From contig JBJELW010000075.1 in NCBI GenBank assembly GCA_051879315.1, positions 1 to 58,663 of the forward strand: DNA of 58,663 nucleotides, given 5' to 3'. The notes beneath the pieces are model-generated. The model was not told the origin of the DNA and made no database searches. It saw nothing but the letters and a program-made list of their open reading frames with translations. This DNA comes from Roseburia_C sp051879315 (GTDB lineage Bacteria; Bacillota; Clostridia; Lachnospirales; Lachnospiraceae). Each line of letters begins with the position of its first letter. Within the stretch, counting starts at the first letter, position 1. Shown in pieces: positions 25,446 through 34,333 of the stretch. Position numbers and translations under genes: made by a program.

Positions 25446-25474
25446 TTGTGCTTTATTGACAAGTATTGTATAAT
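25446..25474 (+). promoter_or_regulatory. promoter of the hydrogenase-like chemoreceptor gene
   Basis: TTGTGC (25446-25451), 17 bases, then a perfect TATAAT (25469-25474). The ATG is 34 bases after the -10 box. A nearby TTGACA (25456-25461) is only 7 bases from the -10 box and cannot be its -35. Confidence 0.6.
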
Positions 25475-25507
25475 GAGAAAAAGTCTAGTTGTGGGGTGGT
25501 TTCGTTT

Positions 25508-27460
25508 ATGACAAAGGATATTAACAAAGGTCTGGTTTATACGACAGAAAAATGTGTTGCCTGCAATAAGTGCATTTCAGCATGTCCGGTACAGGGTGCA
25601 AATCATGCGGAAGTCGATGAGAATGGGAAGAATGTCATTAAGGTCGACGGGGATGCATGTATTGCCTGCGGAGCCTGCTTTGATGCATGTAAGCACGGGG
25701 CCAGGTCTTTTCAGGATGATACGGAACGGTTTTTTGCGGATTTGAAGAAAGGCGAGAAGATTTCATTGTTAGTGGCACCAGCATTTATGGCGAATTATCC
25801 GGCTGAATACGAAAAATATCTTGGGATTTTGAAGGCCGCGGGAGCGCAAAGAATTATCAGCATTTCTTTTGGTGCGGATATTACCACCTGGGCATATCTG
25901 AACTACATTACGAAATATAATTTCCTGGGAGGAATTTCCCAGCCCTGCCCTGCAGTGGTAGGATATATCGAAAAATATATTCCGGAGCTTCTGCCAAGAC
26001 TTATGCCGGTACATAGCCCTATGATGTGTGGCGCAATATATGTGAAGAAATATATGGGAATTACGGACAAGCTGGCATTTATCAGTCCCTGCATTGCGAA
26101 AAAGAATGAGATCGATGATCCGGACTGTGGCGGATATGTTTCCTACAATGTCACCTTTGATCATCTGGTGAATTATATCAAAGAACACAGGCTGACAGGG
26201 AACGGTCTTGCAAAGGACGAAATCGAATATGGTCTTGGTTCCGTGTATCCCATGCCGGGTGGACTGAAAGAAAACGTATATTGGTTCCTGGGGGATGAAA
26301 TTTTTATTCGTCAGGCAGAGGGTGAAAAGCATATGTATGAATTCCTGCAGGAGTATCGGGACAGGATCAAAGCGAAGAAACCGCTTCCTTTTATGGTGGA
26401 TGCCTTGAACTGCTCCCAGGGATGTCTGTATGGTACCGGTGTGGAGGCGTCAAGGTCGGTTGGCGATGACACCCTGATGAATCTTTGGAACATTCGGGAG
26501 AAGAGCAAACAACCCCGTGGCGCGTGGGGAAAGAATCTTACTCCGAAGAAGAGACTGGATGCTTTGAACGCCCAGTTTAAAAAATTAAATCTGGATGATT
26601 TTATTAGAAAATATACTGATTTGTCCGGAAAGGTTGCATTAAAAGAGCCGTCAGGCGAAGAAATGGAAGATATCTTTGCATCCATGAATAAAACCGAGGA
26701 GTCCAAAAAGCATATTGACTGTTCCGCCTGCGGATATGAAAGTTGTCAGGCTATGGTCAAATCAATCTATAATGGCGTGAATCATAAGGAAAACTGTGTT
26801 CATTATGCCAAGGATATGGTGGAATTAGAGAAGGCGGAAGTATTGCGGAATCAGCAAGAAATCGAAAGACAGTCTGAAGAAAGGCAGGAAAAGGTAAGTA
26901 AGATAGAACATATCATGTCTGAGGTAACGAATGATTTTGCTACTTTGCTGAAATCCCTGGAAAGCCTCGGCTCAGGTAATGAGGCTAATGCCAAGGAAAG
27001 CACGGAAATTGCCCATGAGATTTATGATGTCAGCAAGGCAAGCGAGGAAATGATGGAGCTGTTTAATCGGATTACAGAATTCCTCGTGATGATAGAGAAA
27101 AATAACCAGGCCATTTTTGATATTGCATCCCAGACCAATCTGTTGTCACTAAATGCTTCCATTGAGGCGGCAAGAGCAGGGGAAGCCGGAAGAGGATTTG
27201 CTGTGGTTGCGGATGAGATTAAGACTCTTTCAGAATCCAGCCGTAATGCAGCACAGGATTCCAACAGTAACTCAGAAGAGATCCGCAAATTCATGGAGAA
27301 TCTCATGGAGCAGGCCGATCAGTTGGCAAGGCTCGTGAAGCAGATTGATGAACGGGTAGGCACCTTTGCAGAATCCACAGAGGAGATCGCAGCCGGCTCC
27401 AGGGTGGTAGAGGAAATGTCCCAGAATATTCAGGGTAAATTAAAGGAAATTTCGCTGTAA
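25508..27460 (+). CDS. [FeFe]-hydrogenase-like sensor fused to a chemoreceptor signalling domain
   Basis: 650 residues, no membrane helix. Domains in order: two [4Fe-4S] ferredoxin motifs (CVACNKCISACP from C16; CIACGACFDACKHG), a hydrogenase H-domain (about 75-380), a four-cysteine Fe-S domain (about 404-435, CSACGYESC and a later C), a coiled coil, and an MCP signalling hairpin (about 500-650) containing ASIEAARAGEAGRGFAVVAD. The H-cluster loops are SQPCP (near 145), SPCIAKKNE (near 195) and NCSQGCLYGTG (C302, C306). The four cluster ligands are kept, but the proton-relay cysteine of TSCCP is replaced by P. This fits sensory group C/D hydrogenases rather than a turnover enzyme, probably reading H2 or redox state and signalling to CheA/CheW. 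The start at 25508 follows GGGGTGG. The 3' end overlaps the converging transglutaminase gene by 21 bases. Confidence 0.88.
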   Translation: MTKDINKGLVYTTEKCVACNKCISACPVQGANHAEVDENGKNVIKVDGDACIACGACFDACKHGARSFQDDTERFFADLKKGEKISLLVAPAFMANYPAEYEKYLGILKAAGAQRIISISFGADITTWAYLNYITKYNFLGGISQPCPAVVGYIEKYIPELLPRLMPVHSPMMCGAIYVKKYMGITDKLAFISPCIAKKNEIDDPDCGGYVSYNVTFDHLVNYIKEHRLTGNGLAKDEIEYGLGSVYPMPGGLKENVYWFLGDEIFIRQAEGEKHMYEFLQEYRDRIKAKKPLPFMVDALNCSQGCLYGTGVEASRSVGDDTLMNLWNIREKSKQPRGAWGKNLTPKKRLDALNAQFKKLNLDDFIRKYTDLSGKVALKEPSGEEMEDIFASMNKTEESKKHIDCSACGYESCQAMVKSIYNGVNHKENCVHYAKDMVELEKAEVLRNQQEIERQSEERQEKVSKIEHIMSEVTNDFATLLKSLESLGSGNEANAKESTEIAHEIYDVSKASEEMMELFNRITEFLVMIEKNNQAIFDIASQTNLLSLNASIEAARAGEAGRGFAVVADEIKTLSESSRNAAQDSNSNSEEIRKFMENLMEQADQLARLVKQIDERVGTFAESTEEIAAGSRVVEEMSQNIQGKLKEISL

Positions 27461-29974
27461 GGTTTCAAATTCCGCCAGTTCCTCTGCAGAGATACTGTTT
27501 TTGCTGTAGAGAGCTTTTTCCAGGATGGAGACATACCGTGCCATATCTTCAGGAACAGGCCAAAGCGGAATCAACTGATCCGGTACATAGGATTGCCAGA
27601 GTGACAGCTTCTGCCGATAGGTAAGTCGCTTCCTCTGGCCTTTCTTATGACCTTTGTTATGGAATGACGAAGGGACGGAAATTATATTCTTATTTAATAA
27701 TTTGAAGAACAGCTGACGATACAAATACTTTGCCACCAGATCATAGGCACATTCCCGACGCGCTTTCCTCAGGGCGAGCTGCTCCGTCAGACCATGGAAT
27801 CCTGACCTCAGAGGATCATACAGCAGTAACAACAGCAGCAATATAATCAGTGGAAAGGACAAATGGCTGGTGCTGTCGAAGAAATCCGTGAAGCCGGTGG
27901 TAAATTCAGTGGGTACCTGTGTCTCATTGGGGGAGGATGTGGCACCGGAGGCCAGGGAAAACAGACCGGAGAACACCTGCCAGAAATCCGAGGTGTCGGT
28001 ATAGTCTTCTCCGGAAGGCGGGGTCACCTCCACCGGAATCCAGCCAAAGCCTTCCTGATAAATCTCGATCCAGGAATGGGCGTTTCCATCGGAAACCTCC
28101 ACCGTAATTACACCGGTTTCACCGATGGGAGAATCTCCCTTCAGGTAGTCCTCGTAGGAGAGAGCGGTGTTTTCTCCGTTTGCAATATCGGCGGAATTGA
28201 TGACATAGCCTTCCACGTAGCGGGCAGGATATCCCATACGCCGCAGCAGCATGGTGCCGGCGGAGGCAAAGTGGACGCAGTATCCCCGGTTTTGTCTGGT
28301 CAGGAAGTATTCAATAAAATCCGCATTGTAAGGTGTGGTGCCGGGAGTCATGCTGTAGGTGTAGTGGGAATTGAAATAAGCGGCAATTTTATCCGCTGCA
28401 TCCAGGGCATTTTCTGTGGGACCGATTTCTGCAATGACTTCGTCCAAAGGAACCTCCAGATTTTCCGGCACCTGGCAATATTGACTGCGGCAGTAGTTTT
28501 CATAAAGTCTGCAGTAGAACTGTTCTGTGGCATCCTGTGCGTCCGGATCCAGAGTACTGGAGGCGGTCAAAAGCTGACTTACCATTGGATAATAGGAGTA
28601 GGTGATGGGGATGCCAAGGGGAGAGGAACCGGTGAGGATGCCTGTGGAGCTGTAAAGATCCTTGGCGGAACAATCGCTGGTGTAGTAGGGCATGTAAGTA
28701 TAGTCTGCATTTGCCCCCACGTTGGTGATATCCATTTTTCCGGACAGACCGTAGGTCCCGCCATTGTCCTGGTAGTCAGACAGGCACAACGCCTCCCGCA
28801 GAGAAAGAAAATCCTGATAATCCGTCTGCTGGGCTCCGGTGAGATTTCGGTTGGAATCCTGCAGGAATGCATCCTGATTCCGGAAGCTGGACCAGCAGCT
28901 GCTGGAGTAGGTCTCTCCCACAAAGGCACGGAGATACACAGTGTCGTAGCTGTAGGGTGCAAAGGTGACCGTAAGATCCGTTTCGAAATCCGGGCGGACC
29001 GAGCTGACACCACCCAGGCGGCCTTCCGCCAGACCACCGGTGTTGTTATATCGGTTTAAGAATGCGGAAAAGCCGCTTTGTACAAAAAGCTCCACATATT
29101 CATCGGTCAGGCTTTTTATCCGGTTGGTGGCTGTATGTGAATTGACACTCCTGCGGGCAATGGGATAGAAGACCAGCAGGAATATCAGGGATAAAACAGC
29201 AAACACCAGGCAGGTCTGCAGCATGACACGGCCGTTGAGTCGGTAAGTGTGTGTATGGATCTGCTTTTTGTACTTCAGGCTGTAGGTAGTTCGTTCCTGT
29301 TTCTTTTTTGGAATTTCGAAGTGTTTGAACCGCCCCAGAATTCCAATGGCCAGGTAGGAGAACACCAGCGGCACGAAGTAGATAAAGTGCGGATATTGGT
29401 CGATATAGATTCCCGGAAGGAGAATGGGGAAAGTCAAAAGAATGGTTCCGGACACACTCATGTGGGAGGAAATGACGATGTTTAAAATCAAGGCAAACAC
29501 AAAGCCCACATAGATGGCTGCCACTGTAACAGTCTGGTACATGTCTGTGCTGGCCACTGTCACGTCTCGCACGCTGTCCAGCCCGAAATAATCAGTATAT
29601 GCGTCGTAGAGCACTGTCACAAAATTCTGGAATCCGCTGTTGGCAGTCATCCGGTTGCGGATAATGGAAAAGGTAAATCCAATGAAAATCAGAGGATACA
29701 ACACATAAAACGTGGTTTGGTTGTAGTGTAAAAAGGCCAGCAGAAAGCAGAGCGCCAGCATCAGGAAAAAGAACAGAGAGATATTGTACCGGATCGAAAA
29801 CGCATTCAGCAGTCCGGCTATGGATCCAAAAGCCGCGCAAAAAATCAAAAAACCATGGATCAGGCATACTAGCCCCCGATGGAGAGTTACTTCTGTGGGA
29901 CTTGTGGCCAGACAATAACCGCTGGCTTCTGTTGCTGCCGCCAGCTGTGCAGCTTGTTTTTTCTTAGCGGACAT
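27440..29974 (-). CDS. membrane transglutaminase-like protein (TgpA-type)
   Basis: 844 residues. The N-terminal half has six or seven hydrophobic helices (about 30-270). A large extracytoplasmic part follows, containing a transglutaminase core with C566 in GYCVHFASAG and H633 in NAHSWIEIY, and WIPVEVTPP where an aspartate is often found. A last helix comes near 715-735, then a basic cytoplasmic tail. With DUF58 and MoxR genes this is the common bacterial MoxR-DUF58-transglutaminase set; the biochemical role is not established, with envelope or cross-linking functions suggested. CAGGAGGGAATC precedes the ATG, and the start overlaps the DUF58 stop by 11 bases. Confidence 0.9.
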   Translation of the reverse strand: MSAKKKQAAQLAAATEASGYCLATSPTEVTLHRGLVCLIHGFLIFCAAFGSIAGLLNAFSIRYNISLFFFLMLALCFLLAFLHYNQTTFYVLYPLIFIGFTFSIIRNRMTANSGFQNFVTVLYDAYTDYFGLDSVRDVTVASTDMYQTVTVAAIYVGFVFALILNIVISSHMSVSGTILLTFPILLPGIYIDQYPHFIYFVPLVFSYLAIGILGRFKHFEIPKKKQERTTYSLKYKKQIHTHTYRLNGRVMLQTCLVFAVLSLIFLLVFYPIARRSVNSHTATNRIKSLTDEYVELFVQSGFSAFLNRYNNTGGLAEGRLGGVSSVRPDFETDLTVTFAPYSYDTVYLRAFVGETYSSSCWSSFRNQDAFLQDSNRNLTGAQQTDYQDFLSLREALCLSDYQDNGGTYGLSGKMDITNVGANADYTYMPYYTSDCSAKDLYSSTGILTGSSPLGIPITYSYYPMVSQLLTASSTLDPDAQDATEQFYCRLYENYCRSQYCQVPENLEVPLDEVIAEIGPTENALDAADKIAAYFNSHYTYSMTPGTTPYNADFIEYFLTRQNRGYCVHFASAGTMLLRRMGYPARYVEGYVINSADIANGENTALSYEDYLKGDSPIGETGVITVEVSDGNAHSWIEIYQEGFGWIPVEVTPPSGEDYTDTSDFWQVFSGLFSLASGATSSPNETQVPTEFTTGFTDFFDSTSHLSFPLIILLLLLLLYDPLRSGFHGLTEQLALRKARRECAYDLVAKYLYRQLFFKLLNKNIISVPSSFHNKGHKKGQRKRLTYRQKLSLWQSYVPDQLIPLWPVPEDMARYVSILEKALYSKNSISAEELAEFETLQRNFL

Positions 29975-30992
29975 TGATTCCCTCCTGTGTTACATGCAGT
30001 ACAGTTCCCTTTAAAAATCCGGATGCCTGAAATCGCTCATACGCCAGGTCCGCTTCCCGATAAGGCGTTTCATAGCATATCTGGGAGAAGGCAGACCGGA
30101 CCATTTCCTGATTCTGAATCTGAAAGGAAATAAAATCTTCTTTTAATATACTATAGGTACATAGAAAGAATGGCTCTCCTATTTGCAGAAGCTCCATGCA
30201 TCCTCCGTAGGCATGCTCCAGCGTGCGATCCAGTACATGACTGCGGTCTGTCTCATCCGGAGCATACAGCTCCACCAAAAGGATGAAGCAGTGGGAAGCG
30301 GTGGCCCCATACTCCTTCACCATCCATTTTTCCAGTTTCCCGGACAGCTTCCAGTGAATCTGCTGCATGCGGTCTCCGGGGATATATTCCCGGATATTGG
30401 TCACATCACCGGTGACCTGGCCCCGCCCCCGGGTCTCATCGAATTCGTCGAAGCCCTCGGAATAGCAGCTGGGTGAAATTTCTATTTTTTCCTGATTTTG
30501 CGGAAAAATTGTAATCTGTGTGTGTGCATCGGAATCGTAGTGAAAGCGGAACAGATGCAGGCTGTCCCAGGCTTCATAGGACTCCACAGAGATTTGATAA
30601 CATCCCAGTTTGCCAAAGGTGATGGGAAAGGTCTGCCGGTTGTCCGAACGGGCCAGCACAGGTACAGTGATCCGCTCCCGGTCCGGATTTTGGTAAAAGG
30701 GTGACTCAATATGCATGGTCACAGTGAATTCCAGAAGGGGAAAAATCCCGGAATTTTTTATTTGTATCATTAGAGGAATGGGTGTATTCCGCAGGCTTTC
30801 CGTGGTCTTGGCAGATACAAGAAGCGTAAGCTGCGACATGACATATCTGCAGATGTAGTAAGAGGCAAAGGGTAAAAAAAGCAACAGAAGGCAGGCAAAC
30901 ACAAAGAAAGGCTGGCGGTAAAATACAGCCAGCAGAGCCATGATTACGAAGAAAAACAAATATCTTACAAAGTAGATAAGTCGCTGAAACAT
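29964..30992 (-). CDS. DUF58-domain membrane protein
   Basis: 342 residues beginning MFQRLIYFVRYLFF. Two hydrophobic helices (about 8-48) are followed by a beta-rich segment and the DUF58 core with IREYIPGDRMQQIHWK (about 190-210) and a von Willebrand-like end. The frame stays open upstream through the MoxR gene, but the start at 30992 has GAGGTGCC before it and places the membrane anchor at the N-terminus. DUF58 proteins usually pair with MoxR ATPases. Translation is probably coupled to the overlapping transglutaminase gene. Confidence 0.88.
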   Translation of the reverse strand: MFQRLIYFVRYLFFFVIMALLAVFYRQPFFVFACLLLLFLPFASYYICRYVMSQLTLLVSAKTTESLRNTPIPLMIQIKNSGIFPLLEFTVTMHIESPFYQNPDRERITVPVLARSDNRQTFPITFGKLGCYQISVESYEAWDSLHLFRFHYDSDAHTQITIFPQNQEKIEISPSCYSEGFDEFDETRGRGQVTGDVTNIREYIPGDRMQQIHWKLSGKLEKWMVKEYGATASHCFILLVELYAPDETDRSHVLDRTLEHAYGGCMELLQIGEPFFLCTYSILKEDFISFQIQNQEMVRSAFSQICYETPYREADLAYERFQASGFLKGTVLHVTQEGINVR

Positions 30993-31018
30993 AGGCACCT
31001 CTTGTGGGAGATAAACTG

Positions 31019-31948
31019 TTAGGAAAGCTTTGGCATGGGAATCTGGCGGCATATCCGGTTTAAGATTTCCGATACAGTCATGCCGGAAGCTTTCGACCTT
31101 GTGCTGCATATGATGCGGTGATTGCAGACGCTGTCCATAATCGCCAGCACATCCTCCGGCGTGACAAAGTTCCGATCCTGCATAAAAGCATGTCCCTTGG
31201 CCATTTTCAGCAGCGCGATGCTGCCCCGGGGACTGACACCCTGAGAAATGAATTCGCTGTGCCGGGTGGCTTCTGTCAGGGCTACGATATATCGGCACAG
31301 GGATTCATCGGCATAGACAGCGGCAGTTTTCTCCTGCATGGCTGTCAGTTCTTCCAGAGAGAGCACTGTCTGAACGGAATCCATCTGCTCGGAGGAGTGT
31401 CCCATCAAAAGCCGGGTGGCGCTTTCTGTGTCCGGATATCCCAGACTCAGCCGTACAAAGAAGCGATCCAGCTGGGAATCCGGCAGTTTCTGAGTGCCGC
31501 TGGCACCCACGGGATTTTGGGTGGCAATGACAAAGAAGGGGGAGGGCAGATCCCGGGTGACACCATCCACGGTTACCCGGTGTTCCTCCATAACCTCCAA
31601 AAGAGCAGATTGCGTTTTGGGGGAAGTTCGATTGATCTCGTCTGCCAGAAACAGATTCGTGAAGATGGAGCCCGGCCGGAAGGTGAAATCCCCTGTTTTG
31701 GACTCATACATGTTAAAGCCTAAGATGTCGCTGGGCAGTACGTCAGGAGTAAACTGCATTCTGCAATAGGACATGGACAGGGTTTTAGATAGGGCAAGGG
31801 CCAGGGTGGTCTTTCCCACGCCGGGAATATCCTCCAGTAGGATGTGGCCTCCGGCCAGCAGGCTGCAGAGCACCAAATCGATGGTGGAATCCTTTCCCTG
31901 CAGCACTTTTTTGATCTCTTCTTTAACCTGTGCAAGCTTTACATTCAT
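31019..31948 (-). CDS. MoxR-family AAA+ ATPase
   Basis: 309 residues. Walker A is PGVGKTTLA (near 40-48), Walker B LFLADEINRTSPKTQ (near 100-114), sensor 1 FFVIATQNPVG (near 138-148), and the arginine finger region QLDRFFVRLSLGYP follows. Proteins of this group act as chaperone-like partners of DUF58/VWA proteins. It has AAAGGAGC before the ATG and precedes the DUF58 gene by 26 bases, so the two are in one operon with the transglutaminase gene. Confidence 0.93.
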   Translation of the reverse strand: MNVKLAQVKEEIKKVLQGKDSTIDLVLCSLLAGGHILLEDIPGVGKTTLALALSKTLSMSYCRMQFTPDVLPSDILGFNMYESKTGDFTFRPGSIFTNLFLADEINRTSPKTQSALLEVMEEHRVTVDGVTRDLPSPFFVIATQNPVGASGTQKLPDSQLDRFFVRLSLGYPDTESATRLLMGHSSEQMDSVQTVLSLEELTAMQEKTAAVYADESLCRYIVALTEATRHSEFISQGVSPRGSIALLKMAKGHAFMQDRNFVTPEDVLAIMDSVCNHRIICSTRSKASGMTVSEILNRICRQIPMPKLS

Positions 31949-31984
31949 GTGTTTGCTCCTTTATAGTAATTCAAAAAATCTCAT

Positions 31985-32857
31985 TTAACGATATTCGCCG
32001 AGATAGAATAGAGCGATGGTTCCCGGACCGGAGTGTGCTCCGATGGTGGAGCCCACGTAGTTGATCAGAAAGCTTTCAATGCCGAATCGAAGCTTAATCT
32101 GGTCCGCAATAAATTGGGCATCTTCCTCGCAATCTCCGTGACTGATAAATACAATGTCATTTTTGTCCGCATAGGAGCCCATCTGCTTTTCCATGCTGTC
32201 CACCAGTGCCAGCAGGGATTTTTTTCGTCCCCGTACCTTAGACAGTGGGATTAGATGGCCCTCGTCGTCCACATGAAGAATGGGCTTAATGCTGGCGATG
32301 GTTCCCAAAAAGGCTGTGGTCTTTGACACGCGGCCGCCCCGATACAGATGGAACAGATTATCAACGGAAAAATTGTGCACGATGTGAAGCTTATTTTCCT
32401 CCACAAAACAGGCGGTGTCCTCCAGGGAACATCCGGCATCCCTCTGCTGCAAAGCTTTGTGTACCAGAAGTCCTTCGCCTAAGGAAGCGCACAGGGAATC
32501 CACCACTATGATTTTGTGGGGAAACCCTTCCTCTTTCAGTTCCTCTGCAGCCATCCGTGCACTGTTATAACTGCCGCTGAGGCCGCTGGAGAAAGCAATG
32601 TGAAGAATGTCACAATTCTCCTCTGTTGCCCATTTTGAAAAAAGATCCTTGGCTGTCTGGGGGTTTACCTGAGAGGTGGTGGGCATGGAGCCGTCCCGCA
32701 TTTTCTGGTAAAATTCTTTTACATCCATGGGGTGTTCCCAGTCATAAGTTTTTCCCTCCAGTGTATAAGTGAGCGACATAATACCAAGCTTATGTTCGGC
32801 TACGTAATCTGCGGGAAGATCCGCAGTAGTATCTGTGGTAATGATAAAGTCAGCCAT
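31985..32857 (-). CDS. DegV-family fatty-acid-binding protein
   Basis: 290 residues, starting MADFIITTDTTADLPADYV, with SQVNPQ, AFSSGLSGSYNSA and GAHSGPGTIALFY as family signatures. DegV/FakB proteins hold a fatty acid for phosphorylation by FakA, delivering acyl-phosphate to phospholipid synthesis. No FakA gene is in view; clostridia often carry several DegV copies of unknown preference. AGGAGGTACTT precedes the ATG. It is 36 bases upstream of moxR on the same strand, so the two may be co-transcribed. Confidence 0.92.
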   Translation of the reverse strand: MADFIITTDTTADLPADYVAEHKLGIMSLTYTLEGKTYDWEHPMDVKEFYQKMRDGSMPTTSQVNPQTAKDLFSKWATEENCDILHIAFSSGLSGSYNSARMAAEELKEEGFPHKIIVVDSLCASLGEGLLVHKALQQRDAGCSLEDTACFVEENKLHIVHNFSVDNLFHLYRGGRVSKTTAFLGTIASIKPILHVDDEGHLIPLSKVRGRKKSLLALVDSMEKQMGSYADKNDIVFISHGDCEEDAQFIADQIKLRFGIESFLINYVGSTIGAHSGPGTIALFYLGEYR

Positions 32858-32892
32858 AAGTACCTCCTATAGTGTTTCCCAAATATAGATGT

Positions 32893-32921
32893 ATTATAGC
32901 ATACAGTCTACAGAAATGTAA
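32893..32921 (-). promoter_or_regulatory. promoter of the degV-moxR set (minus strand)
   Basis: On the minus strand TTACAT (32921-32916) and a perfect TATAAT (32898-32893) are 17 bases apart, about 36 bases before the DegV start. It is back-to-back with the plus-strand promoter at 32939. Confidence 0.5.
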
Positions 32922-32938
32922 AAATTTTCAAAAACCTA

Positions 32939-32967
32939 TTGCAATTTATGAGGAAAGGTAGTATTAT
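32939..32967 (+). promoter_or_regulatory. promoter of the Tad-like pilus operon
   Basis: TTGCAA (32939-32944), 17 bases, TATTAT (32962-32967). A T-rich leader of about 85 bases follows before the first small gene at 33055. Confidence 0.5.
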
Positions 32968-33054
32968 TCAAAACATCTTTTTTATCTTTTTTGGTCAGGA
33001 TATTCATTCTGACATTTTCCCAATGAAGACTTTTTTAGAGAGGAAGGAATTCTT

Positions 33055-33219
33055 TTGAAGGAAATATTTGAACAGTACGGCGGTGTCATCGTGACCGTCA
33101 TTGCAATTGTGGCATTGGCTGCCATGATTACCGCAATTATGGGAAATGGAAACAGTGGCCCGGTCTATAATGCCTTTCAGGGACTGATCGACAATTTTAC
33201 CACCAATGCAGGCCTGTAA
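33055..33219 (+). CDS. Flp-like one-helix pilin, TTG start (micro-pilin 1)
   Basis: A 54-residue protein read from TTG at 33055, with GAGAGGAAGG at a good distance. It begins (M)KEIFEQYGG followed by a hydrophobic helix of about 20 residues and a polar tail NNAGL-like to the stop at 33217-33219. QYG at residues 7-9 corresponds to the EYG at mature positions +5 to +7 of Flp pilins, but there is no leader peptide to remove. It is the first gene of the operon and the most abundant subunit candidate. An ATG start is absent, so a conventional gene finder may miss it. Confidence 0.65.
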   Translation: MKEIFEQYGGVIVTVIAIVALAAMITAIMGNGNSGPVYNAFQGLIDNFTTNAGL

Positions 33220-33256
33220 ATGTGCGCCTATACATATCATACTAGGAGGAATTGTG

Positions 33257-34333
33257 TTGGAAAAATTGGAGATTGGAATCCGTATGGAGCCGGAATATTT
33301 TGGCCCCCTGTGGCGTTATGTGAAGGACCCGAAAATCACGGATGTGGACTATAACGGGAGTCAGCTTTGGATCACGGACGTGGAAAATGAGCGCTATCTG
33401 GTGGAACGCTCCGGCATTACGGAAAAGTTTGTGGAGCAGTTTTCCCATCGGATCGCAAACGAAGTGAGTAAGCCTTTTAACAAGAAGTGTAATCTGCTGG
33501 AGGCGGAGACAGAGATGCTCAGGATCAGTATCATCCATGAGTCGGTGGCAGTGTCAGGACGAAGCATTTGTATCCGCAAATGTCCACCGGTACTGAGGAT
33601 GGAAGTACAGGACATGGTGGAGTCTGATTATTGCGCTCTGCCGGTGTTGGAACTTTTGGTAAACTGTGTGCAGGCAAAAATGAATTTTGTTTTTTGCGGG
33701 GAGCCGGGAGTGGGGAAAACAGAGTGTGCGAAGTTTTTCTCTCAGTTCATTGCTGCCAGGGAACGGGTCATTACCATAGAGGATAATCCGGAGTGGCACT
33801 ACAGCCGCATCAACCCGGGAAAGGACTGCGTGGAGCTGCGTATTGGGCCGGACTTTGATTACACCAAGGCCATTAAGACCTGTCTTAGACAGAATCCGTC
33901 CTGGATCATGCTGTCTGAAGCCCGGTCTACGGAGGTAAAGTCTCTGCTGGAGTGCTGGTCCACCGGTATACGGGGCTTTACCACCCTCCACACGGACGAT
34001 GTGAGAAAAATTCCGGATCGTATTCTGAACATGATGGAGAGTCGTATGGATGCGGATCGTATGGAAAATGACGTGTACAGCTACGTGGATGTAGGGATAT
34101 TGCTGCGCAAAAAGCAGCGACCGGATGGCAGAATCTGCCGTTATATCGATCAGGCCTGTTTCTTTCTTCGGGAAGATAAGAAAAATCAAATCCATATGCT
34201 GGTACAGGATGGCTGTATGCTGATGCGTGAACTGCCTGCGTCTGTGATGGCGCGCCTGCAGCGTCATGGCGTGAAGGATCCTTACGGAAATGAGGAAATT
34301 CGCAACAGGTTAGGAGGTGTCTATGAAGCATAG
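33257..34333 (+). CDS. CpaF/TadA-type secretion ATPase
   Basis: 358 residues from TTG at 33257, with AGGAGGA in front (a GTG at 33254 is the alternative). It belongs to the VirB11/CpaF superfamily powering pilus assembly. Walker A is GEPGVGKTE, the Asp box is ITIEDNPEWHY, the Walker B region is WIMLSEARSTEV, and the His box is GFTTLHTDD. The N-terminal domain is short and lacks the extra helical part of many CpaF proteins. It lies 37 bases after micro-pilin 1 and overlaps the next gene by 11 bases. Confidence 0.88.
   Translation: MEKLEIGIRMEPEYFGPLWRYVKDPKITDVDYNGSQLWITDVENERYLVERSGITEKFVEQFSHRIANEVSKPFNKKCNLLEAETEMLRISIIHESVAVSGRSICIRKCPPVLRMEVQDMVESDYCALPVLELLVNCVQAKMNFVFCGEPGVGKTECAKFFSQFIAARERVITIEDNPEWHYSRINPGKDCVELRIGPDFDYTKAIKTCLRQNPSWIMLSEARSTEVKSLLECWSTGIRGFTTLHTDDVRKIPDRILNMMESRMDADRMENDVYSYVDVGILLRKKQRPDGRICRYIDQACFFLREDKKNQIHMLVQDGCMLMRELPASVMARLQRHGVKDPYGNEEIRNRLGGVYEA

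Noticed and set aside
25456..25474. TTGACA next to TATAAT before the hydrogenase-like gene
   Set aside because: The spacing is only 7 bases. TTGTGC at 25446 gives the right 17-base spacing with the same -10.
25508..27460. A working H2-producing hydrogenase
   Set aside because: The proton-relay cysteine is replaced by P and the protein carries an MCP output domain, so sensing is more likely.
27863..29059. A 398-codon open frame on the plus strand opposite the transglutaminase gene
   Set aside because: It mirrors the codon pattern of the real gene; the product is Gly/Val/Ile-rich without domains and has no ribosome site. The transglutaminase motifs on the minus strand are clear.
30993..31298. 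N-terminal extension of the DUF58 protein
   Set aside because: The extra residues are the MoxR gene read in another frame; the start at 30992 has a ribosome site and begins the membrane anchor.
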